Below the pieces are notes generated by a model. That model worked only from the letters and a program-made list of their open reading frames with translations, ran no database searches and was not told where the DNA came from. From Strigops habroptila (taxonomy: Eukaryota; Chordata; Aves; Psittaciformes; Psittacidae), in the NCBI RefSeq assembly GCF_004027225.2, contig NC_044282.2, positions 72,155,787 to 72,219,786 of the forward strand: DNA of 64,000 nt. The letters run 5' to 3'. Positions within the stretch are counted from its first letter, which is position 1. Every line of letters starts with the position of its first letter. Positions 28,401 to 38,600 of this stretch are shown here, piece after piece. The position numbers and the translations under genes are program-made.

Positions 28401-30276
28401 TTCCTCTCAGCAAAACTTACAGGTTTCCACCGTAAAGAATAATATTTATATCTTTACACTGCTTGGTTTTCCCCCCCATCATAGACTTTAACTCTGTTAG
28501 CAGTTAAAAACAGAAGCAAAAGTAAGTTTTATCACAGAAAACAGAGGTACTACAACTAATTAAGTCACACCACATTCCCCTCACCAATAGTTAACTTAGA
28601 ACACCTCACTTTAAAGCTGCTTGAATCGATTTAAAATGAGGTAGATAACACCCCACCATGAAAAATTAACTTCAAATTTCTTGCTTAACAAGCTTCAGCT
28701 TGCAGCATGAGCAGCAAAGTTGCCGTTGAGTGTTTAGTCTCGGGCCAACCTTTGGTCCGGTTTCAGCTCACTCTAATTGCAATCGCCAGCACCAAATAAA
28801 AACGAAGGCAAATGCCAAGCTTTCCCTGATTTCTAATTAAAAAGGAGTTTACAAACGCTTTCTGTACAACATTCTTCTATGTGAGCAGGCTGGATTTTCT
28901 GGAAGAGCGCAGATTCCTGGGTGAACACACTTGAGACAGACATATACACACATCTTTTCCAACTCCTGAAGATGACACACAGCTTCTTCACTCCTACAGA
29001 GCACACATGCTCACACAGCTGCATACTTCCCAGTAATGCACACCCACACTCTATCATAAATCACAGAATGATTTGGGTTGGAAAGAAACTTAAGATCATC
29101 CAGTTCCAACCCCCTGCCACAGGCAGGGACACCTTCCGCTAGAGCAGGTTCCTCCAAGCTCCATCTAACCTGGCCTTGAACACTGCCAGGGATGGGGCAG
29201 CCACAGCTTCTCTGGGAAAAGTCTGTGCCAGTGCCTCAGCACCCTCACAGGGAAGAATTTGTTCCTTATATCTAACCTGAACTTCCCCTGTTTAAGTTTG
29301 AACCCATTACCCCTTGTCCTACCACTACAGTCCCTGATGAAGAGTCCCTCCCCAGCATCCTTGTAGCCCCCTTCAGACACTGGAAGCTGCTCTGAGGTCT
29401 CCATGCAGCTTCTCTTCTCCAGGCTGAACAGCCCCAACTTTCCCAGCCTGTCTTCATACGGGAGGTGCTCCAGCCCCTGATCATCCTCGTGGCCTCCTCT
29501 GGACTCGCTCCAACAGCTCCATGTCCTTTTTATGTTGCGGACACCAGAACTGTACACAGTGCTGCAAGTGAGGTCTCACAAGAGCAGAGTAGAGGGGCAG
29601 GATCACCTCCTTTGACCTGCTGGTCACGCTTCTTTTGATGCAGCCCAGGACACGGTTGGTTTCTGGGCTGCGAGCACACACTGAAGCAGCTCATGTTCAG
29701 TTTCTCATCAGCCAACTAACACCCCCAAGTCCTTCTCCGCAGGGCTGCCCTGGATCACTTCACCTCCCAACCTGTAGCAGTGCCTGGGATTGCCCCGACC
29801 CAGGTGTAGGACCCTGCACTCGAAGCAACAACCCACTCACGGCAACAACGAAGCTTTCCCTTCACCACATTAAACACGCAGCTTTACAGACACAAGCAGG
29901 GCCGGACAGCAGCGCCGTGCTCCCTTTCCCCACCGAGAAGCGGGATCCACCACACACCCCTCCCCAGCGGGCACACAACGGGGCAAACGACCCCAAAACA
30001 CCCCAACAGATCACCCCCTCTTCCCCCAGGGCCACCCAAACCGACCCCCCTCAAGCTCAGCCCCGCCGCAGGCACAGCCCGGCTGGGCCCGACCTTTGAG
30101 CTCGCCTCAGGGCAGGCGGCCAAGGCGGGAGGCCCGAGGCGGGGAAGGCGCAGGCAGCCGCCCTGAGGCCGCGGACACCCGGGGGTCGGCACACGCACTC
30201 ACTGGAAGGCCGGTGCCACGGCGCCCGCGAGCCGCCGGTTCTCCCAGGGCTTGGGCGGCGGCGGCTGCGACGCCAT
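25173..30276 (-). CDS. PEX13: PEX13, peroxisomal membrane docking factor (peroxin-13)
   Basis: Complete: exons 30276-30203, 27246-26549, 26107-25982 and 25468-25173 join in frame to 397 aa (human 403). The start [15 protein letters not shown] matches the family and has a strong context (GAGATGG). Residues 65-101 are Tyr/Gly-rich ([16 protein letters not shown]). The middle holds [18 protein letters not shown] and a predicted amphipathic membrane region. A transmembrane helix lies at about 229-249 ([18 protein letters not shown]). A C-terminal SH3 domain spans about 274-334 ([14 protein letters not shown] with W308; [12 protein letters not shown]). PEX13 works with PEX14 to receive cargo-loaded PEX5 and PEX7 at the peroxisome, and its YG segment forms the import conduit meshwork. 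These roles are known from homologues. It is transcribed divergently from PUS10 out of the shared CpG island. No break is seen. Confidence 0.98.
26549..27246 (-). CDS. PEX13: PEX13 exon 2: YG-rich domain, membrane region and TM helix
   Basis: A 698-base exon that carries over half of the protein. The acceptor is CTGTTTAG|GTCTGC and the donor is GAAACAG|GTAAAG. It runs from QSADLGDN through the Tyr/Gly repeats, [20 protein letters not shown] and [19 protein letters not shown] to the C-terminal TM helix and STYSDEET. Open frame to the right of 27246 is intron read-through. Confidence 0.96.
27351..27387. repeat. AT-rich 22-base tandem repeat
   Basis: TATAACTACATAAAT recurs after 22 bases, in a wider TATA-rich patch of PEX13 intron 1. 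Confidence 0.7.
29056..29825 (-). repeat. Longest CR1 LINE fragment in window (antisense)
   Basis: About 770 bases: reversed 3' tail at the left (AATCACAGAATGATTTGGG), then family-typical blocks through reverse-transcriptase C-terminal remnants to GTGTAGGACCCTGCACT at the right. It sits in PEX13 intron 1 and ends about 200 bases from the CpG island. Well preserved, but the frame is broken. Confidence 0.92.
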
Positions 30277-30990
30277 CTCCGCCCGGCTGCGGGCCCCGCT
30301 CTACTCCCGGCCCGGCCCGGCCCGGCGCGGCCCGGCCCCGCCGCGCTCCTCCGCCCGCCCACTGCCAGGCACGATGCGGGAGCGCCGAGCTATTCACCAG
30401 CCGCTTGTTCCGTAGAAAGACTTCCCCTCACGCCGGCTCATCGATGCGCTCTGCCTTGCCGCTGCACAAGCCTGTGGCGGGACGGAGGGGCGAGGCCCCG
30501 CACGGAGCGAGGGGAGCCGTGAGGTGATCGCTGCTCCCCGGGAGTCGGCGGAGCGCAGCGGGGCGGCAGCCGCCCGGAGCCCATCCGCGGCGCCTCCGGC
30601 TTCCCGCGGGGGGGTGGCCCTGTGATGAGAGGTCCCCATTTACTCCTTTATCCCCTCGGTTCAGCCCGTGTGAGGCGCCTCAGTGCGGGGGGGGCTGTAA
30701 CGGTTCTAACGGTCGGGACGCTCGTGTGGTGGTTGGGGGGGGGGTTATGGGGTTCCCTCACCGAGCCCTGAGGTGCAGGGCCGGGAGAGGGGGTGCTGAG
30801 CTTCCCCCCTTCGCGCCGCTGGCCCGCTCAGGGCTGGGCTGGTCGCGATCGTGACTCATGTCGCGATAGCGGGCGGGGGGCTGCGGGGTGGTTTGTGCCG
30901 GGTGTCGGCGGGGAAAGCGGCTCCGAGGGCAGCGGTATCGGCCGGGCTGCGGGCGTTCAGCGCCAGCGTTAACCCCGCTATGGAAGTAGA
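30030..30990. promoter_or_regulatory. CpG island and bidirectional PEX13/PUS10 promoter
   Basis: A G+C- and CpG-rich block covers PEX13 exon 1 (minus, ATG at 30276) and the DNA to its right, from which PUS10 must be transcribed on the plus strand. The head-to-head pair is conserved with human. The block contains a CCCGG-type repeat (30306-30338), two GTCGCGAT motifs (30842-30849 and 30860-30867) and an AP-1-like TGACTCA (30852-30858). The PUS10 first exon is noncoding and I could not fix its donor. Confidence 0.8.
30306..30338. repeat. CCCGG simple repeat at PEX13 5' UTR
   Basis: Six to seven units of CCCGG with one change (CGCGG), just upstream of the PEX13 ATG in the bidirectional CpG island. 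Confidence 0.85.
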
Positions 30991-32531
30991 AGGGTTCTCA
31001 AAGAGCTGCTGTGTGTTTTGTGTTTCTTGCATCTCTTGCTTCAGGCTGTGGTAGTGTGAGACACAGTTGTGGCACTATTTAAGTCTCGTCAAGCAGAATC
31101 GAGCTAACAGTTACCTAAAACTATATATTCTTTCTTTTTTTAAAAGCAAGTGTTTTTTAAAAGCAACTTTTCTAGACAGTCCTTGGTTTTCAGAGCTTAC
31201 CGTAAAGAATCCAAGTCCAGGATAAGCTAAATTAATTGAATTAATAACTTTTCCCATGCTGTGAAAGTTCTCCATGGCTGAGGTATTTCTACACAAGGCA
31301 CTCCTGAGTAGGACGGAACATTAGAGGTGTAACAGATTGTGGCTGGTATAGAGAACACCAATACATCCTGCCTCTACACCAGCTCTTGCAATACAAAAAC
31401 ATCAAAGGGGGGGGACACATCAAATGTTGCTCACAGGAGCTAAGCCCCAAAATGAAATCAGGTGGTTCATCTGTCAGTAGGTATTGTGGGATTCCTTGAC
31501 AAAGGATTTAGAAGCAAAAGAATTTCAAAGAGACACTGGAGAAGGATTGAAGGAGAGAGCTGTTCAGGTTTACCAACAGACAGAGCACACTAGGTCAAAG
31601 GAATCCCCCAAACCAGCAGTAACTGGAGGCAGAGAGCTCTTGGTAGAGGTATATGTCCTGCACACACATCTTCCTGTGTCATCCATGTATCCTTGCTTTG
31701 GGTGGCAGTAGACTAACTAAACTTTTGGTCTGAACAGCTGTGGTTATTATTATTGCCTCATAAAGTTTCCTAGATACCCAGAAAGGGTGAGCACCTCACT
31801 GGGAATCTCTGTTTTTCAGTATATTTCAAAAAATGCTCAGAGATCTATCCTACAATTAAATTTTAGTCAAAGAAATTAGTCTGTTCTGATGCTCTGGGCA
31901 GAGAGAACGACAGGAAAGCAAATTAGCCATCTTCTTTTATGAAATAAAAGCATTATGAGATCTCTCACAGAAACAGGAGTCCTGTGTTTGAGATGGGAAA
32001 TAAGAATCTTTCAAAATTGAAGTGGCTAATGGATAGGAAAGTCTTCCTTTGGCTTTGGGGCTTTGTATGACCAAAGGTGGTGGCATGTGTTTGGGGCTTT
32101 TTTGTTCCCTGTGATTTTAATACATTGATTCTTTAGTTGCTTCAGTTTAGGAGGAGTTTCCATTTTACATTTGGCTTAATATGTCTTAGCTCCAGCCTCC
32201 TTCTCCATTCAGTAACTAACAACATGTCATGTAGTTCACCTTGTCAAAGAAAACTGTGGTCAAAAGCTCAGCACACCTTTATCAGAACTCTTTGACTTCC
32301 TAGGAAGTACAGAAGCTTTTCCTCAAGTCAGTGATCTTTTTGGGTTGGTCTTCTAATTCTTCTGTTGTGCCTTTGATTTAAGAGAAATAAGTATCCTAAA
32401 CTTCCTCTAGAGCACACACATATACTCCAGTGATTCTAAATACGGTGCAGTTAAGTGAGTCTTTTCGTTGTTGAGTTGCTAGATTGTGTTTATTCAAGCT
32501 TTTTTATTTTCTTTTCTATTTTACATTTTAG
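30991..32531 (+). other. PUS10 5' noncoding intron region
   Basis: AT-rich sequence between the shared CpG island and the first coding exon. Contains no recognised coding exon or mobile element. It ends in the acceptor used for exon 32532-32668. Confidence 0.55.
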
Positions 32532-32668
32532 AATTCTCCAGCATGTCTTCCCTAACAGAAAAGGACAGACCAATTGTTCAGCTGTTACTGAACACTGGCA
32601 CTTGCCCACGGTGTATTTTGAGGTTCTGCAGCGTGGGATCACAGATGCTTTATAGACATTCATACAAG
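32532..32668 (+). CDS. PUS10: PUS10 first coding exon
   Basis: The acceptor ACATTTTAG ends at 32531. Eleven untranslated bases precede the ATG at 32543. The exon encodes MSSLTEKDRPIVQLLLNTG, then the first zinc pair TCPRC, and ends SYK in phase 0. The donor GTTTGT is weak but gives the correct join to DLMKVLKEFL at 34700. An in-frame ATG at 32486 lies in the intron, left of the acceptor, and was not used. Confidence 0.9.
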
Positions 32669-35600
32669 GTTTGTTCTTTGTGTTCCTAGTTAGAATGTGT
32701 GAACATATGAATCTAGTGTTCTCTGCGCTGGAGGAGAAGCTGGTTGTATTCTTGGACTCTCTTGGCCTGAGAGGAAAACACAAAAGGAGTTATGGAAAAG
32801 GACTTGTGCTACACTGTGCAGTTTTGAGAAATTAGAAGGATCATAGGATCATAGAATGGTTTGGGTTGGAAAGGACATTAAGATCAAAGAGTTCGAACCC
32901 CCCTGCCATGGGCAGGGGTGCCTCACACTAGATTATGTTGCCCAAGGCTCTGTCCAACCTGGCCTTGAACACTTACAGGGATGGGGCAGCCACAGATTCT
33001 CTTGGCAGCCTGTTCCAGTGCCTCACCACCCTCACAGTAAAGAACTTCTTCCTTATATCTAACCTGAACTTCCCCTGTTTAAGTTTAAACCCATGACCCC
33101 TTGTCTTGTCACTACAGTCCCTGATGAATAGTCCCTTTCCAGCATCCTCGTAGGCCCACTTCAGATATTGGAAGGCTGCTATGAGGAAGAGCAGCTTCTC
33201 TTCTCCCGGCTGAACAGCCCCAGTGTTCTCAGCCTGTCTCCATACGGGAGGTGCTCCAGCCCCCTTATCATCCTTGTGGCCTCCTCTGGACTTGCTCCAA
33301 CAACTCCATGTCCTTCTTATGTTGAGGACACCAGAACTGCAAACAGAACTCCAAGTAGGGGGTTAAATGTTAAGTTTGACTGTGAAAGTTGCTGTGTATT
33401 CCCCAAACCCACCAGAAAAGAGGGCATGTGAGCTTCGGCATGATGTGGCTTCATCACTTTTAAAGCAGAGCAATTATGACTGTTCCCTCTGTTCTTTTTT
33501 CTTTAAGGTAGTACGTAGTAAAGGGGCTGTGGGCAGTGCAGCTGGTGCAGAGGAGGAACCATCTGTGCTCCAAACTTACCTGATAATTCCTTCTTCTTTC
33601 AGTAGAATTGGTGGGGGATATAACTGAAACATTATGGAGCACAGGATAAATCTTTTCAATCAGTTAAACACAGTGTTATTAGGTGTTCTTTTTAGCTGAC
33701 CTTAATGCCGAAATTCAGTGTTCTTCAAATTTTTCCTAGCTGTGCACAATCTTTCTTGCCTTTGTTCTTGTAGTTGGTACTCCTCAACTTAGTTTTGGTT
33801 ATTTGCTCCTCCTCCATATTGGTTCCTTGAGACCTCTTATTGTAGGCCAAATAAACATTTCGATCTACTCAGTCTAATCTCCTGTCTTTATGCTTCCATC
33901 TTCTCATGTCTGTCTTGATTGTTTCACCTTTGCTCAAGTTTAGCCTTTCCAGAATTCATTTTTAACATCTTTCTTCCTTATCTCTTTCCATTTTCTGTCA
34001 GTCGAGAAGTGTCCATTCTGTGTGCCATTCTTCATTCTTTTGCATCTCTACCTGATTTTCCTCTGAGTTGCAACAAGACAGTAACCTCTGTCTTTGTTAC
34101 TGAAGACCTTTTAATAAATCTTTCTTTCTGAATAATGTCTTGCCTCTGTCTCTCATCCTTCCTAAAATTCAGAGACGTGCAGGTAATTCTCTATCCTCAC
34201 CAGCACATCCTTTAATTTTCGTAGGCTTGTCTCTGCAAATGAAGTTCTTCCTCTATGTATTTAATTTCACCCTCACCTGTATCTGCTCTCATTTTCTTCT
34301 CATACAACTCATTTCCTATTCATCTGGGCTAATGGAGGTGGAGGAATCAAATTCTAACATGATCTAAATGACAAAAAGGCAATAAACATCCATTTGCATT
34401 GAATAGCAATGGGGCCCAAGATAAATGCATTTCTGCAAGTGAGGTTTGTAAAATGTTTTCGCTCCTCTTGGATGATAAAGAAATCTGTTCAGCAAAATTC
34501 AATTTCTCTGGATAACATTTTGAGAGAAATACAGCTTGAAGCTTTTTAATTGTGTAGGTGTCTTTTGGTCTAAAGTTATCAACTGCATACAGTAAGGCTA
34601 AGCTGGAATGATTAATACTGCCTTTTAGAATTGTGTTTGTAAGTGCATTGGAGAAAAGAGGAAAAAACAACAACAATGTGATTCCTCTGTTTATGTTAGG
34701 ATTTGATGAAGGTTTTAAAAGAATTTCTGAAAAATAATCAAGAAAAAGAAGATACAGTTTGTTTTGATGTAGCTGACCCTCCTTGTAAGAGAATCAGACT
34801 TGAACACCCAGAAGAAGGGCCTGAGGATCTGAACCACAATGGAGCACTCCAGCAGATTCCTTGCGTTGATGATGAAAATACTGCAATGGAAAACTCAGCT
34901 GTGAAGGCTTGCAATGTGTGTTTGGGAATTCTTCAGGAGTTCTGTGAGACCGACTTTGTTAAAAAGGTAAATACCTGTTCTTAGTCTCTGTGCTTTTCCT
35001 GGAGCTTCTGTATGCTGGAGCCTAAGCTATAGAGCTGGTGATTAAAAACACCACGCAGTTAAACAGTTGAGAGAAAGATAGCAGAAAACCAACTGAAATA
35101 CCGATTTTGAATATTTGAAATGTAGATGGCACCATTCAGCTACATACTGCTCATTGACAGTGTATGCACACCTCCTTTGCAGCTGGGAAATAAAGTGTTC
35201 GTGTGACCGTATTTTACCCAGGGCTTGTCATAATGTAACTTCTTAAAAAAACAGCAGTGCAGGTGCAATGGAATCACTGCTAGGTGCACATTTTCCTAAG
35301 GAAGGGACTAACAGGTACATGGTTACATGAATTTAGGAGATAATCTGAGGTTCAGCTGCTTAGATTACAACCTCACTGTAAATGGTGACCTCCCTTCACT
35401 TTTCTTATGTGAAGGGAAAATGAGGAGGCATCAACTGCTTCAGCTTAACTACACGTTCCTAATACAGCACAAGTCTGTCTTTACAATGTGCTACTATTTA
35501 GAAAGCCACAGAGAAAGAAAATGTTTTGGTGATCAACAGATTGTAGTTGTTGGAGAAAATATGAGCTGGGAGAGAATATGGGCATAATGAGTGTTGCCAA

Positions 35601-38600
35601 CATCATCTTGAGCAGTAAAATTGCTTATGTGACAAACGGAAGTATCAGCTGGAAAAATCACACTTGTATTTATGTTTAACAGTTTTAATAGAAAATAATT
35701 TGGTTTAATACCACAAATGTATCTAAAAAGGGGACTAAACAGGAAATACAGTAGTTTCTGTTGCTGCAGTGCATGATGTTTCTTTTTTGTTTCTGTTGGC
35801 AGATTATATGTATTTTTACAGAATCCACTTCTAAGACTTATTTCAGAGTTAACTCTTGAGTGGCAGTAGAAAATCTGACAGCTTTTGCTCAGGCACCACG
35901 AAAAGTGATTATTTCATAAGGAAATTCCCTTATCTGAGATGTTTAATTCACCTTGAAAGCTCAGAATTCATCTTTAGCATTCACTAAATCACTGATGTTT
36001 TAGAAGACTTCTCCATGTTTGTTTGAGCTTACTTCTGGTAGGGTCATCTAGTCATCACCACCCTGCTTTAAAGTGTTTAATGTCTGTTTGGGTTCTTTAT
36101 TTCCAGTGACAAACACCATTTTTTTACGATGAAGAATGATAATGAATTAATCCTGTAGATAAGTGTTTGTTCTCATCTTATCCCAGGATCTTAAACATTT
36201 TATTGTCATAGAATTGTATTGCTGCCATGAAGAAAGGCATTCTGAGCCAGCTGTTCCAGCCTTTGGTCACTGTGGTGTAATTCACTGCATTAAGATTTTG
36301 GTATACAATCCGTCTTAGCCTGAAAATAGTGAATTTAGTTGTTTGATAGCAATGAGGATACAGTTTATTAGTAGCTTGTTTCTAACAGAACAAAAAAGCT
36401 TATATTTCAGTAAGTTGTTAGGGATTACTCTGGTTTGTATGTTCAGCATCTGTCTGAATGTGTATTAACATGAGTTTACAGCGATTACACTAGAAGAAAG
36501 AATATCCTAAAAGCTTCTCAACTCAATTCCGTTGCTGTGCTTTAATATTAAAATCTTTCTCTTGCAGGTGTGTCAAAAGGTTAATTCTGCTGATTACCAG
36601 TTCACTAGTTTTGTATTTTCTGTGTCACTGCCCCCACAGCTGTCTGTAAGGGAGGTAAGCGTTTACAGCTACTTCTTCATAACTTAAATACATATTAAAG
36701 AAAGTAACTATGGAATGTACAAGCTGGAGGTGGTTTGATTTTTAATTGCTATTGTTTAAAAAAAGCCAAAAACACATGCTAGAAGTGAAGCCTACTCTCC
36801 CCTTCCTAGTTGGTGAGTCTTATTTTAATTAATAAAGTGCCTGAGTCGCTTCAGTTTTCAGTTAGCCCAGGAGTTACTTTACAGCTGAAAATCCAAAAGG
36901 AGTTTCTTGAAGCCCTTGGTGTATTGTTCCCTTTGGTACAGATGCTGGCTCTGCTTTGTGGATCTTCCTGGAGAAGGAAGTGCACAGCTGGTGCCTTTCC
37001 TGAAATAGATGATAATTGGTACTGCAGAATACAAATGAAGGAATTTTGGAGATGAACTCTTTAACTCTTCAGCATTTAAAATGATGTGAAAATACACATT
37101 TTAATAGTCACCTGTCTCGGGCATTGTTGAAAGTCTGGATTTGTAAAACAGAAGTTTATGGCACTTATAAAACTACTGATTTTGATGGCAATTTTAATCA
37201 AATGGTTTACATTTCAGTCATTCAGTTACAGAGGCTAATGATAATATGGAGGAGTGTATAACCCTGGTAATTTATTTTTTAAAAATAGAGAGAAAATACT
37301 AAGTGTAACTTGATCAGTAAAGCAGCAATTTTTGCTTAGTTGTGAGACATTTCATGATGTTCCTCTGCTTTCTGATAGAAACTGATGCAAAAATACTGTT
37401 CTAAAGGGCAACATGTACACCTTTGTGATAGATGCCTGCTGTATTAAGATGTAGTAGGAGCTTTAGTGAACATGGCAGAAAGAAGTGGCGGTGGTCTTGG
37501 ATTTATATATAAACCTGTTATGAGATCTATTCTCATCCCACACAGTTTCATTGTTAAATAATCTACTATGCTTTTAACAGTGATTTGTACTGTTAGTTCT
37601 GGCACCTTGGGCAAAGGCCAGTGTCATGGCTGCATTGTCCTAACACATACTCTACTTCTAAGTCTTTTTGAACGTAAAATTCTCTACTTCCTGTCTGAAA
37701 TTAAGCATAGTTAGTGTGTTTGCTTGAGCTGCTGCTGTGTCTGGTAAAATAGTACCAGAACAAATTGCTTTGTGCTTTCTGGCTGGATGAACTGCCCTTA
37801 TTCCCATTTGATTTTGTGGTTTTCCAAAAAATGGGGTATGTCAAAAAAGCCCTTTCAGGGTAGGCGAGTATGTGGATGCATGCGTGTGTGCCTGTGATGC
37901 TCTGTGAAACTCCAGCCGTGGGTGAAACTTACTCCACCTTTATGCTCAGTGTAAGCTTAGGTGTTTAAAGAAAGAGGAGCTTTATTATTTCTAGGGTACT
38001 ATTGATCGGGTCTGTTCCATTTCCAGTCTCCCTTTACTAGTCATTACTGAGACTTCCCTTATGCTATTCATTATAGCCTCAATGAGCAAAAACCAAAGTG
38101 AGGCACGGAATCTTTTGGCTCGAGTCCCAGATGCAATTCCCATGGTGTCAAGTTCTTAATATGTTTCCATTATGCATCTTTAGCTCGACAGCTATAGTTT
38201 ATCTAGCTTAAAAATAAATTTATTTTCTTCTTTTTTGCATAACATAGCTATATAATGATGAGACAAGGAAAGAAAGATTTGATACTGCTGCTCTTTCCTC
38301 ACCCTCCCTGTGGGTCTTTGCCAGAATGCCTCGGTAGAGGGTGTTACTGCACTGCTTTTCGAGCTCTCTGATGTTCTCAAACTCACATGAGCAAGCAGGG
38401 CAAGCGTTTCTGCCGGCTTTTGAGGCAGCCTTGGCTGTAAATGGAAGCAAAAAGTAATAGTTTTCTTCAGAAAGTTCATCTGGCTGATTGAAATGTTGAT
38501 GACACGCTGAGGCTGTGTGGACTGGCAAAAGTGACCTGGCAGATGCAGTTGGTAGAAACCCAGATTTATTATTTTACAATAACTTTGTCTTCTAAGTGTA

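Larger units (their letters stand above)
27247..30202 (-). other. PEX13 intron 1
   Basis: 2.96 kb between coding exons 1 and 2. It holds a short AT-rich tandem repeat (27351-27387), otherwise AT-rich unique sequence, a long antisense CR1 fragment (29056-29825), and at its right end the start of the CpG island. No gene is seen. Confidence 0.65.

Noticed and set aside
29165..29715. Open frames in the CR1 copy at 29056-29825
   Set aside because: They are remnants of the CR1 reverse-transcriptase C-terminus or chance frames in the element. No functional gene is present.
30057..30639. Long open frames in the PEX13/PUS10 CpG island other than PEX13 exon 1
   Set aside because: Same composition effect. 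Only the 24 full codons from 30276 join to a known protein.
32486..32542. In-frame ATG upstream of the PUS10 start that would add 19 residues
   Set aside because: It lies left of the splice acceptor at 32530-32531, in the pyrimidine tract, and the added residues (FLFSFLFYIL) look like translated intron. The start at 32543 matches the length of the human protein.
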